Part shown: one piece after another, positions 26,058 to 34,341 of the stretch | Layout: the number at the start of each line of letters is the position of its first letter | Numbering within the stretch: position 1 is the first letter of the stretch | Source of the DNA: CAIMUS01 sp046347625 | GTDB taxonomy: Bacteria > Pseudomonadota > Gammaproteobacteria > Competibacterales > Competibacteraceae | Direction: 5' to 3' | Assembly: GCA_046347625.1 (NCBI GenBank) | Contig: JAXMFU010000002.1 | Span: 1,364,001-1,428,000 of the forward strand | Length of the DNA: 64,000 nt | Notes under the pieces: model-generated | Database searches by the model: none | The model's input: the letters and a program-made list of their open reading frames with translations, nothing else | Told to the model about the DNA's origin: nothing | Translations under genes and position numbers: made by a program

Positions 26058-26558
26058 TCAGGGCAGAGCTTTGGTGCTGAGCTTTTGCTGTAAGGCGGCC
26101 AGCTTGGCAGTATTGACGCGGCGTTCGGCCTCGGGCTCGCCGCTGGGACGCCGCGGCCGTCCGTGGTTTGCCTTTGGATTCGGTGGCTGCTGTTTGCGCT
26201 TTTCCTTGATGAGATTGGCTTTTTCCTGAGCGATCTGGCGGTGTTCGGAGCTGATATCGCCGGCCGGTTCGCCTTGCAGATCGACCCGATGGGGGGCTTT
26301 TAGCAGGGCCAGTTGATAGCGCAGGGGCCGGGTGTAATTTCTGAGAACATATTTGAGCACCGGCGTCGGGTAACCCCACTCTGTGACGACCGGTATTAAA
26401 TCCTTATAAATACCTATCTTGAGAGGCTTTACCTGCCGTTCGCTGAATGGAAAAAAAACAGTGGGGTAAGCCTGGATCAAGCGTTCCAGCAGTGCTTTGG
26501 CATGTTCCGGTGCAACGGTGGGCACCTTGGAATCCGGCGTAATGATCGCTTCAGTCAT
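26058..26558 (-). CDS. proQ: ProQ/FinO family RNA chaperone
   Basis: A 166-residue protein with an N-terminal ProQ/FinO domain: ERLIQAYPTVFFPF, PLKIGIYKDLI, VLKYVLRNYTRPLRYQLALL and HRVDLQGEPAG are the family landmarks. A basic linker (KRKQQPPNPKANHGRPRRP) follows. The C-terminal Tudor-like domain of E. coli ProQ is absent, so this is the shorter FinO-like form. It binds small RNAs and mRNA 3' ends and would act as a global post-transcriptional regulator. It is convergent with hslR. Confidence 0.85.
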   Translation of the reverse strand: MTEAIITPDSKVPTVAPEHAKALLERLIQAYPTVFFPFSERQVKPLKIGIYKDLIPVVTEWGYPTPVLKYVLRNYTRPLRYQLALLKAPHRVDLQGEPAGDISSEHRQIAQEKANLIKEKRKQQPPNPKANHGRPRRPSGEPEAERRVNTAKLAALQQKLSTKALP

Positions 26559-26835
26559 CTTCCATCGGCCACGTCGAGTTAATTAAGAAAAGTATTATTG
26601 TAAATGAAAATATAGTCGACTGTTAATTTTAATAGCTGTTCCAATAGTGCTAAGGCCGGTATTCACCCTATTTAATAAGATACTAATTTCAAATAAACTT
26701 TTAACCCCGGCCAGGAGCCGGTCGAGGATGATTGGAAAAATTGTAAAGATATCCTTAGCCTTCTGCTGAGGGGCGAGCTGAGAGATCATTGTCGCCATGT
26801 TTTTTCCTAAAACCCAGCGGTATTGGGAGCAGACC

Positions 26836-27279
26836 ATGCAACAGAACGATAACTGCGTTTTTTGTAAGATCGTCCAACGTCACATTCCTTGCGACAAGGT
26901 GTACGAAGATGATTTGACCCTAAGCTTTATGGACATCAACCCGGCCGGTGAAGGTCATACCTTGGTCATTGCCAAGGCACATTTTGCCACCTTGTTGGAT
27001 ATCGATGAAGCCAACCTGGCCGCGGTGGCGGTCGCCGGCCACCGCGTTGCCCAAGCCATTCAAGCCGCTCTGCAGCCCGATGGTATGCGGCTTGGCCAGT
27101 ATAACGGTGCCGCCGCCGGCCAGACCGTATTTCATTATCACCTGCATATTATTCCGGTTCGTGCCGGCCAGCGGGTCGGTTCGCACGGGCGGGGTCCCGG
27201 CAAACCGGAGGAAATCCGGCAGGTTGCAGACAGGATCAGAGCGGCGTTTGCCAGCCTGGGGCACCAGAATGTTGCATGA
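26836..27279 (+). CDS. HIT family nucleotide hydrolase
   Basis: A 147-residue HIT (histidine triad) protein. It starts with the Zn-type NCVFCKIVQRHIP and ends its core with HYHLHIIP, the H-x-H-x-H triad. Such proteins hydrolyse nucleoside phosphoramidates or dinucleotides; the true substrate here is unknown. ATG 26836 follows GGGAG. An upstream in-frame ATG at 26797 would add 13 residues not seen in the family. Its end overlaps the start of the SDR gene. The preceding gap (26559-26835) is AT-rich and should hold divergent promoters for it and proQ. Confidence 0.9.
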   Translation: MQQNDNCVFCKIVQRHIPCDKVYEDDLTLSFMDINPAGEGHTLVIAKAHFATLLDIDEANLAAVAVAGHRVAQAIQAALQPDGMRLGQYNGAAAGQTVFHYHLHIIPVRAGQRVGSHGRGPGKPEEIRQVADRIRAAFASLGHQNVA

Positions 27280-27976
27280 TAAGGTTATTATCGTCACCGG
27301 TGCCAGCCGGGGCCTGGGTCGGCTGATGGCACAGGCGCTGGCCGACCGCGGAGCGACCGTAGTGGCGGTCGCACGCCGGTTGACGGCCGATCGGGAGGTA
27401 CCGGGCGCCGCCCTGGTGATGGCAGTGGACGTGCGCGCTCGATCCCAGGTACAGATGTTGGTCGAGCGGGTGTTGGATCGGTATGGACGGGTGGATGTGC
27501 TGGTCAATAATGCCGGCCTGATGGTCGGTGATGTCGCCTTTGTCGATACCACGCCGGAACTCTGGCAGGACGTGCTGGATACCAACCTGTGGGGCGCATT
27601 TCTGTGCTGCCGGGCGGTGGTACCCATCATGCAGCGGCAGCACGGCGGCGTCATTGTCAATATCACCTCCGGGGCCGCTGTGCGTACCGGTTTTCTCAAT
27701 ATTCCCTACGGGGTTTCCAAGGCCGGGCTGGATCGCCTGACGCTGGGTCTGGGTGCCGAATTAAAGCCCGATAACATTGCCTGTGTGTCGTTGTCTCCCC
27801 CGGTCAGTGCGACCGAGACGGTGCGTCACCTTTATGCCGATAAAGGAGTGGATAGCTGGGCACAGCCGCCGGCGTTAACGGCACGGGCCCTGTGTGCTTT
27901 GCTGGCAGATGACCCACTGCAATATACCGGTCAGGTGCTGTCGGTGCGCGAGTATCTGGCCCGGAAAGGCGTCTAA
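27269..27976 (+). CDS. Short-chain dehydrogenase/reductase (SDR)
   Basis: A 235-residue classical SDR with a Rossmann fold. It has TGASRGLG for the cofactor pyrophosphate, VNNAG in the middle and the catalytic Y-x3-K as YGVSKAG, with the upstream Ser in ITSGAA. An Arg after the second strand (ARRL) favours NADP(H). Substrate unknown. It starts at ATG 27269, inside the end of the HIT gene (11-bp overlap), so the two are probably cotranscribed. Confidence 0.88.
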   Translation: MLHDKVIIVTGASRGLGRLMAQALADRGATVVAVARRLTADREVPGAALVMAVDVRARSQVQMLVERVLDRYGRVDVLVNNAGLMVGDVAFVDTTPELWQDVLDTNLWGAFLCCRAVVPIMQRQHGGVIVNITSGAAVRTGFLNIPYGVSKAGLDRLTLGLGAELKPDNIACVSLSPPVSATETVRHLYADKGVDSWAQPPALTARALCALLADDPLQYTGQVLSVREYLARKGV

Positions 27977-27979
27977 GCT

Positions 27980-28345
27980 ATTAGCTACTGTCTGGCCGAA
28001 AACCCGTAGGTTGCCGTGAAAATCCTCCCGTAGGTCGGGTTAGACGCGCTTGCCACCCAGGTAGCCGCTCGCCGCGAGATAACGGGCGCGTCGTAACCCG
28101 ACAGGGAGCCGAGTTTCATCGCCGGGGGTGCATTTTTTTAGAAAGCATGACCGTTGGGTACAGGACGTGCCCAATAGCCTACCTGTTCTGTATTGTTGTA
28201 GGGTGGGTAGAGCCGAGCGTAGTGCCGCGAAACCCATCGTTTTCGTATGACCTGGCGGATGATGGGTTTCGCTCCACTTGCGTTCCGCTCTACCCATCCT
28301 ACGGGTTTTCGAAGTTTTCGGCCGGACACTTGCTAATACCTTGAA
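27980..28345. repeat. Composite inverted-repeat element, about 350 bp
   Basis: This gap between the SDR gene and nfeD is one inverted-repeat structure. Outer arms TGTCTGGCCGAAAACCCGTAGG (about 27989-28010) pair imperfectly with CCTACGGG...TTTTCGGCCGGACA (about 28298-28329), with an 8-base insertion. Inner arms 28199-28238 and 28261-28301 (TAGGGTGGGTAGAGC...AAACCCATC) form a long stem. The 20 bases at 28005-28024 also occur at 7071-7090. There is no transposase frame; it resembles a non-autonomous element. Confidence 0.65.
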
Positions 28346-28357
28346 TTGGAGAGAGCG

Positions 28358-29749
28358 ATGATGCGCCTGCCATCGGTGTTTATGCTGGCGGCCTTACTGC
28401 TGTTGACGCCGTTACTCGCACGGGCGGAAGGTAAAGTTCTGCTGGTGGAATTGCAGGGTGCTATCGGGCCGGCCAGCAGCCGTTTCGTACAGGGTGCACT
28501 GGAACGTGCGCGCAACCAGAATGCCGGCCTGGTCATCCTACGTCTGGATACTCCCGGCGGTCTGGACAGTTCGATGCGCGATATCATTCAGTCCCTGCTG
28601 GCCTCGCCGATACCGGTAGCCGTCTATGTGGCGCCGGAGGGCGCGCGCGCCGCCAGCGCCGGCACCTATATTCTCTATGCCAGCCATCTTGCCGCCATGG
28701 CGCCGGCGACCAACCTGGGTGCGGCAACTCCGGTACAGATCGGTGGTTCGCCTACCCCCGACCGACCCGAGGAACCGCCTGCCGGGAAGAAACCGGAGGA
28801 TAGGCAGAAAGCCGACAGACCCAAGGAAGGATCCAAGCCGGAGCCGCACTCGGCCATGGAGCGGAAAATGATCAATGATGCCCGCGCCTATATCCGCGCG
28901 CTGGCGCAATTACGTAAGCGCAATGCCGACTGGGCCGAGCAGGCCGTGACAGGCGCCGCCAGCCTGAGCGCCGAGGATGCCCTGAAACAAGGAGTTATCG
29001 ATCTGATTGCCGTCGATGTGCCGGATCTGCTGCGACAGGCCAACGGGCGGATCGTACAGGTGGCCGGCCAGGCACGGACGCTGGCGACACAGAATAGCGT
29101 CGTGGAAACCCTGACGCCGGATTGGCGGCAGCGCCTGCTGGGTGCCATTACCCATCCCCAGGTCGCCTATATTCTGCTGCTGCTCGGTGTTTACGGGCTG
29201 TTTTTCGAGTTGGCGCATCCTGGCGTTATTGCGCCCGGGGTCTTGGGCGGTATCTGCCTGTTGATTGCGCTGTTCGCCTTGCAGGTATTGCCGATCAACT
29301 ATGCCGGGCTGGGACTGTTGCTGCTGGGATTGTTGTTTATGATCGCGGAGGCTTTTGTCCCCAGCTTCGGGATCTTGGGATTGGGTGGAATCTTCGCGTT
29401 CATCGCGGGTTCTTTGCTGCTATGGGATGAAACCGGGCCGGGTTTCGAACTGCCGGTGGGAATCGTGCTGGGTTTTGCGCTCGCCAGTACGGTACTGTTC
29501 ATCGGTCTTGGCAACATGCTGCTGCGTCAGCGCCGCCGACCCGTAGTCACCGGAGCAGAGGAACTGCTGGGCGCCGGCGCCGTAGCGCTGGAAGATTTCA
29601 GCGGTACCGGTCGAGTCTGGGTCCATAGCGAATCCTGGCAGGCGCACAGCGATAGACCGCTGCGAAAAGGCGAGCGGGTGCGAGTTACCGGGCGCAAGGG
29701 TCTGGTACTTCAGGTTCAATCCTTGAATAAGGAGGAAAAAGCAGAATGA
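28358..29749 (+). CDS. nfeD: NfeD-like membrane-bound serine protease (long form)
   Basis: A 463-residue protein. A signal/anchor (MMRLPSVFMLAALLLLTPLLARA) leads into a ClpP-class serine protease domain with LDTPGGLD and the Ser in RAASAGTY; the catalytic Lys lies further on. A Pro/Lys-rich insertion (about residues 130-165) interrupts it. Four or so membrane helices follow, then a C-terminal OB-fold NfeD domain (about 395-460). Homologues cleave the C-terminus of partner slipins. The slipin gene overlaps its stop by 4 bp. ATG 28358 follows GGAGAG. Confidence 0.88.
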   Translation: MMRLPSVFMLAALLLLTPLLARAEGKVLLVELQGAIGPASSRFVQGALERARNQNAGLVILRLDTPGGLDSSMRDIIQSLLASPIPVAVYVAPEGARAASAGTYILYASHLAAMAPATNLGAATPVQIGGSPTPDRPEEPPAGKKPEDRQKADRPKEGSKPEPHSAMERKMINDARAYIRALAQLRKRNADWAEQAVTGAASLSAEDALKQGVIDLIAVDVPDLLRQANGRIVQVAGQARTLATQNSVVETLTPDWRQRLLGAITHPQVAYILLLLGVYGLFFELAHPGVIAPGVLGGICLLIALFALQVLPINYAGLGLLLLGLLFMIAEAFVPSFGILGLGGIFAFIAGSLLLWDETGPGFELPVGIVLGFALASTVLFIGLGNMLLRQRRRPVVTGAEELLGAGAVALEDFSGTGRVWVHSESWQAHSDRPLRKGERVRVTGRKGLVLQVQSLNKEEKAE

Positions 29750-30555
29750 TCGGTTCGCTGTTTGTCAATTTGGTGCCGGTAGCTTTTTTGCTGCTCGTGC
29801 TGCTGGCGTTCTCATCGATCAAGATCCTACGGGAATATGAACGCGGGGTGGTGTTTTTCCTGGGCCGGTTCTATGCCGTCAAGGGTCCGGGGCTGGTGCT
29901 GATCATTCCGATCGCGCAACAGATGGTCAAGGTCGATCTGCGCACGGTGGTGATGGATGTACCCAGTCAGGATGTAATTTCCCGGGATAACGTCTCGGTC
30001 AAGGTCAATGCGGTACTCTACTTTCGGGTGGTCGATCCCGAAAAGGCAATTATCCAGGTCGCGAATTACTACGAGGCCACCAGTCAATTGGCTCAGACCA
30101 CCCTGCGGTCGGTGCTGGGCCAGCATGAACTCGATGAAATGTTGGCGGCACGGGAAAAGTTGAACCAGGATATACAGGATATTGTGGACGCGCAAACCGA
30201 TGCCTGGGGCATCAAAGTGGCGAACGTGGAGATCAAGCACGTGGATCTGGACGAGAGCATGGTCCGGGCCATCGCCCGGCAGGCCGAGGCGGAACGTGAG
30301 CGGCGCGCCAAGATCATCCACGCGGAGGGTGAATATCAGGCATCCGAACGGCTGCTGCAAGCCGCCATTATCATCGCTCGCCAGCCTGAAGCCATGCAAC
30401 TGCGCTATCTGCAAACCCTGAGCGATATCGCTACCGGTACGACCAACGCCAAGCTGGTGCTGCCGATTCCGCTGGATCTTTTCAGAATGTTTTTAAAGCA
30501 AGCGGAGCAGGCGAAGAGTGGAACAGCGATGGGCTTACCGCCTGATAGCCGATAA
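29746..30555 (+). CDS. Slipin/stomatin-like SPFH protein
   Basis: A 269-residue SPFH-domain protein. It has an N-terminal hydrophobic hairpin (to about residue 25), then YERGVVFFLGRFYAVKGPGL, SVKVNAVLYFRV and TLRSVLGQHELDEML, all standard stomatin/slipin text. A coiled helix with AIARQAEAERERRAKIIHAEGE follows. It oligomerises on the membrane, perhaps in microdomains, and is the likely substrate of the NfeD protease encoded just upstream (4-bp overlap). Confidence 0.92.
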   Translation: MIGSLFVNLVPVAFLLLVLLAFSSIKILREYERGVVFFLGRFYAVKGPGLVLIIPIAQQMVKVDLRTVVMDVPSQDVISRDNVSVKVNAVLYFRVVDPEKAIIQVANYYEATSQLAQTTLRSVLGQHELDEMLAAREKLNQDIQDIVDAQTDAWGIKVANVEIKHVDLDESMVRAIARQAEAERERRAKIIHAEGEYQASERLLQAAIIIARQPEAMQLRYLQTLSDIATGTTNAKLVLPIPLDLFRMFLKQAEQAKSGTAMGLPPDSR

Positions 30556-30584
30556 GCCCATTTTGCTAACGGTAACGAGCACGC

Positions 30585-31457
30585 TTACTGCGACTCGGAC
30601 ACCATGTAGCCGACAGCGGAGATAATCTCCTGATCGGGCAGGGTGACGGCGCCACCTTTGGGAGGCATCCCTCTGATACCCTTGATGGCATGTTCCGTAA
30701 GCACATTGAAGCCTTGAGCGATCCGGGGCGCCCAGGCGGCTTTGTCGCTGAGTTTGGGCGCGCCGGCAGCGCCGGTGGAATGGCAAGCGAGGCAAACAGT
30801 ATTGTAAAGCTGCTTGCCATGAGCCAGATCGACATTGGCCGGAACGATGGATCCTGCCGGTTTGGCGGGCGCGGCGGGTGCCGCCGGTTGGGCCGGTGCC
30901 GCCGGTTTGCTTTCGGCCGCCGGTTCGGGAACTTTAATGCCGACCTCGGACAGCATATAGTGCACGGCATTATTGATATCGCCGTCGCTCAAGGCCGGGT
31001 TACCGCCCTTGGGGGGCATTCCCCGGATGCCCTTGATGGCATGGGTGACCAGCGTATCGACGCCTTGCGCCGCGCGGGGTTCCCAGGCAGGTTTGTCGGT
31101 AAGTTTGGGCGCGCCGGCGGCACCGGTGGCATGGCAGGCCATGCAGACGGTGGAATAGACTTGCTTACCCTTGGCGAGGTCCACGGGACCGCCGGCGGGC
31201 GCTCCACCACCTGCGGCGGCGGGTGCCGCCGGTGTGGTCGGCGCGGCGGTGGCTTCGGCGGAGGTGGCGGCGACCGCCACCTGGTAGACGGGCTTGATCC
31301 GATCCTCGATGGAACTGATCCGTCGAGAATCGTCTTCGTGGTGGATGGTTAAGGTGGAGACCAGTTTGGATATAAGGAATATGGCTATGGCAATGAGTAC
31401 GAGTACCGAAATCACCATGGTAAGCGTGACCATGATGGATCTGTCTTGCTGGTTCAC
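30585..31457 (-). CDS. Membrane-anchored dihaem cytochrome c (c5-like tandem)
   Basis: A 290-residue protein with an N-terminal membrane helix (about residues 8-30) and two tandem class-I cytochrome c domains. The haem motifs are CMACH and CLACH, each followed by GAAGAPKL, and the axial Met lies in GMPPKGG. The two domains share most of their residues (for example HAIKGIRGMPPKGG in both), so one arose by internal duplication. An Ala/Pro linker joins them. It should carry electrons in the periplasm, as for c5/CycA-type cytochromes; partners are not nearby. Confidence 0.9.
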   Translation of the reverse strand: MNQQDRSIMVTLTMVISVLVLIAIAIFLISKLVSTLTIHHEDDSRRISSIEDRIKPVYQVAVAATSAEATAAPTTPAAPAAAGGGAPAGGPVDLAKGKQVYSTVCMACHATGAAGAPKLTDKPAWEPRAAQGVDTLVTHAIKGIRGMPPKGGNPALSDGDINNAVHYMLSEVGIKVPEPAAESKPAAPAQPAAPAAPAKPAGSIVPANVDLAHGKQLYNTVCLACHSTGAAGAPKLSDKAAWAPRIAQGFNVLTEHAIKGIRGMPPKGGAVTLPDQEIISAVGYMVSESQ

Positions 31458-31536
31458 AGTGTCACCTCGAACATAGTCGCTGCCCCCGCAAGCTTCCTGA
31501 ACGCAGCGCCGACAACCTGAGTTGTAGTGAGATCGA

Positions 31537-31558
31537 CCCTTTCCTCTAACGGAAAGGG
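31537..31558. terminator. Hairpin in the gap before tRNA-Arg
   Basis: CCCTTTCC (31537-31544) pairs with GGAAAGGG (31551-31558) around a 6-base loop. No T-run follows on either strand, so it is a weak terminator candidate. The rest of the 31458-31738 gap must hold the promoters of the cytochrome gene (minus) and the tRNA (plus), but I see no clear consensus boxes. Confidence 0.35.
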
Positions 31559-31738
31559 CCCGGCTGGACGATGAGGCTTGAAGGTTGGCCTTGAAGTTAT
31601 TGTATTGTGTTGCTTAAGCATGCTGATTATAGCGGTATCGGGGTTGCCATGAAAACTATAACGGTGCCTGAAAAAAGTTGTCTCAAGGCTGGACGGATAA
31701 GGCTAATCGCGTTATCTTTAGCAATCTTCAACGTCAGT

Positions 31739-31815
<77 letters not shown>

Positions 31816-31829
31816 ATTGAATCAATGAC

Positions 31830-32936
31830 TTAACCCGACTTCTTAAACTCTCCCTGAGACTCAACGTGACACAATCGTGACTCACCGCTCTCCAGGCGGG
31901 TCACGGCGGCTCGCAGGTTTTCCGGCGCCAGATGAGCATACCGTTCGGTCATCTGCACCGTTTTGTGTCCCAGCAGATCTCTGACTTCGGCCAGGGGAAT
32001 GCCTGCGGACACGGCCCAGGCCGCGAAGGTGTGCCGTAAATCATGGAAATGAAAATCTTCCAGACCGGCTCGCCTGCAGGCGCTGGTGAAGCCATTCTTG
32101 ACATCACCGATCCGACTGCCATCCTGATGGGCGAATACCCAGGGTGATGCCGGGCAGTACTCTGAGCGGAACCGTACCCGGCTCATGATGGCCGCGTAGG
32201 CCTCCCGGTTCAGCGGGATCGTCCTTCTGATCCCCGTTTTGGTATGGGCCGCTTCCAGGTGGATCAGCCGCCCCGGCAAGTCGACCCGTCGCCATTCCAA
32301 TCCCAGCAATTCGCCGCGCCGCATGCCTGTATGCAGGGCCAGCCGGATGAGATCCGGCAGGTGCGATGCCCGTGGATCTACCGCTGCTGTCTGTATCAGA
32401 GCCGCTGCTTCCGCGCGGGTGAGCCAGCGGACCCGCCCGGCAGGCTCACGCTGTCGGCACCGCTGTGCCGGGTTGGCCAGTTCCCAACCCCACTCACGGC
32501 GAGCGTAATTCAAAGCTTTCGATAACAAACCGACTTCCTTATTAATGGTACTGGCCGCCGCGCCTTCAGCCTTACGTTGGGCGATGTAGCCGCGCACCTC
32601 CACCGTGGTGAGGGTGGCGAGATCACGTCCGGTGAAAACTGGATAAAGATGTTTAAGAGCGGAGTTATCCCGCCAGGCAGCCCGTTTCTCACCTTCCGTG
32701 GCGCGCAGGTACCGCAACATCAACTCATCGAAGCTGCGGCTGGGTTGTGCGTCCCAGTGCCGCTCCTGATGCGTTTCCAGCTTCCACTTGGCTAACAGCG
32801 CCTCGGCTTCCCGCCGGTCGGCAGTCCCAGTACTGCGGCGAGTTCGCGCGCCGCTGGCGTCGGTAAAACTGACCCACCAGTACGGTGAGTCGCCCCGTCG
32901 ATAGAGACCGTCCTGGTCCTGTTTGCGCTTCGGCAT
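31830..32936 (-). CDS. int: Tyrosine-type integrase of the ICE
   Basis: A 368-residue site-specific recombinase. It has an N-terminal arm-binding domain (SPYWWVSFTDASGARTRRST), a core-binding SAM-like domain (about 65-150) and the C-terminal catalytic domain. Catalytic residues are the first Arg in HTGMRRGELLG, HDLRHTFA (His-x2-Arg) and LLGHKTVQMTERYAH with the nucleophilic Tyr. It reads towards tRNA-Arg and should integrate and excise the element there. Its start overlaps the neighbouring HTH gene by 145 bp in another frame. Confidence 0.93.
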   Translation of the reverse strand: MPKRKQDQDGLYRRGDSPYWWVSFTDASGARTRRSTGTADRREAEALLAKWKLETHQERHWDAQPSRSFDELMLRYLRATEGEKRAAWRDNSALKHLYPVFTGRDLATLTTVEVRGYIAQRKAEGAAASTINKEVGLLSKALNYARREWGWELANPAQRCRQREPAGRVRWLTRAEAAALIQTAAVDPRASHLPDLIRLALHTGMRRGELLGLEWRRVDLPGRLIHLEAAHTKTGIRRTIPLNREAYAAIMSRVRFRSEYCPASPWVFAHQDGSRIGDVKNGFTSACRRAGLEDFHFHDLRHTFAAWAVSAGIPLAEVRDLLGHKTVQMTERYAHLAPENLRAAVTRLESGESRLCHVESQGEFKKSG

Positions 32937-33169
32937 GTGCTGTTACCTCCTCTCTGCACCGCCGGCCCCGCGCCGTCGGCATTATGCACCTGCGGCGCCA
33001 AACCGTCTATGTAGGCTTCCAGGTCTGCCAGGCGAATACGGGGGGAACGGTGCAGGGGGTAAACGGCGGGCAACAGCCCTTTTTCCACCAACCGCCGTAC
33101 ACTGCGGTCGGAGCGGAAACCCAGGCGGCGGGCCGCTTCGGCGTAAGTGACTAATAACCTTTCGGCCAT
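32792..33169 (-). CDS. Helix-turn-helix protein, probable excisionase (RDF)
   Basis: A 125-residue protein whose first 57 residues form a MerR/excisionase-like winged helix-turn-helix: VTYAEAARRLGF, RSVRRLVEKGLLPAV, then SPRIRLADLEAYI. The remaining half is low-complexity and lies over the start of the integrase gene in another frame. Such small proteins bind attachment-site DNA and direct the integrase towards excision. ATG 33169 is the natural start. A true stop earlier than 32792 does not exist in frame, so the overlap is real unless the integrase starts later than 32936. Confidence 0.6.
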   Translation of the reverse strand: MAERLLVTYAEAARRLGFRSDRSVRRLVEKGLLPAVYPLHRSPRIRLADLEAYIDGLAPQVHNADGAGPAVQRGGNSTCRSANRTRTVSIDGATHRTGGSVLPTPAARELAAVLGLPTGGKPRRC

Positions 33170-33198
33170 GGTCAGTATTACCAGAAAAATAGTTTTGA

Positions 33199-34152
33199 TC
33201 AGGTCGCCAGTTCGGTCTCTTCCCGGGGGAGTGCCGGAACGGCATCCAGGTGGCTGATTTCGGGCGTGAGCCGGGCCAGCAACAGCGCCTGGTGTTGTTC
33301 GGCCAGCCGTCGCCGCTGGCTGCGGCTGACTCCGGCGGCGACCAGAAAGTGGCCGCTGACTTCCCGGCTGAGCACGAGCAACTGCAGATCCGGCGCGAGC
33401 GCCTGCGGGGTACGGGTTCGCAGCCAGCCCCGCTCGGCCCAGGCCGCCAGCAAGGTTTGCGGGGAGTCGGTATCTTCACTCAAGGCCAACGGGAACCGCA
33501 ACGCCACCCGGGCGTCCTCGCCGGTCGAAGGGCGGTAGAGATAGCCGTCCTGACCCCAGGTCAGTTGTGCGTTCTGGAACCCCTCGGCGAGCTGCCTGAG
33601 AACGTCCGCCTCCTGCTGGTAGAACCAGCTCAGCGCATGGGTCCGTGCGCCCAGTTGGACGATGCCAACGGCCAGTTTCACCAAGTGGCGGCGCGCCCAC
33701 AGCAGGGCGCCGGCCCGCGCCAGGTCGTCGAGCGCCTCACACAGCCAGAGGCCATCCACCTGCTGAGCGTAGCGATCCGCCGTTTGCAGCACTTCCAGCA
33801 AGCGGCGGCCCCGGGGCGAGGTGATCGCCATCGTATAGGACAGCGGCCGGCTGTAGGTCGGCGGGGTCGCGCCCTGCTGCCGGAGTTGCTGCGCCAGGGT
33901 CTCCTGGCGGGCGCTCAGTTCCGTGAGTATGGTCGTCAGCAACTCATCGACGGCGGCGAGACTCTCATCGACGCTGCCCCCCTCTCCCGCTGAGTCGCCC
34001 TGGGCGCGCAGAAACGGCAGCGTGCTGCTGAAGAACAGCAACTCCCGCAGGAGGTGCTCACCGTACCGGCGGTATACCCGCTGCGCCAGATCGGTCTGCA
34101 GCGTGCCGGTCAGGGTGAGGAGAGGACGGCTCGGGGGAACAGGAGTTGGCAT
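33199..34152 (-). CDS. ICE accessory protein, TIGR03761/AcaB (DUF1845)-like
   Basis: A 317-residue protein. LTGTLQTDLAQRVYRRYG near the N-terminus, SYTMAITSPRGRRLLEVLQTADRY in the middle and LWLCEALDDLARAGALLWARR recall conjugative-element proteins of the TIGR03761/DUF1845 type, whose role is mostly unknown (AcaB is a regulator in IncC plasmids). The likeness is weak. ATG 34152, preceded by GGAG, is preferred to the in-frame TTG at 34167. It is divergent from the relaxase gene, so the gap between them should hold two promoters. Confidence 0.45.
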   Translation of the reverse strand: MPTPVPPSRPLLTLTGTLQTDLAQRVYRRYGEHLLRELLFFSSTLPFLRAQGDSAGEGGSVDESLAAVDELLTTILTELSARQETLAQQLRQQGATPPTYSRPLSYTMAITSPRGRRLLEVLQTADRYAQQVDGLWLCEALDDLARAGALLWARRHLVKLAVGIVQLGARTHALSWFYQQEADVLRQLAEGFQNAQLTWGQDGYLYRPSTGEDARVALRFPLALSEDTDSPQTLLAAWAERGWLRTRTPQALAPDLQLLVLSREVSGHFLVAAGVSRSQRRRLAEQHQALLLARLTPEISHLDAVPALPREETELAT

Positions 34153-34341
34153 GGTGGTCTCCGGCAATTCAACGACACAGGATCAGGTCCATTATGTCCA
34201 TCGCGCTGGCCAGCCATGCGCGCGAAAGAGCCGCTCGAAACCGCTGTTTTCGCCGGATTGAACCCATCCTGCCGAAAGAGCGTATCTGGTCGGCGTCTTT
34301 CCCTCCCATGGCCGGCGCCACCGCCGGGTATCATCGCCCTC

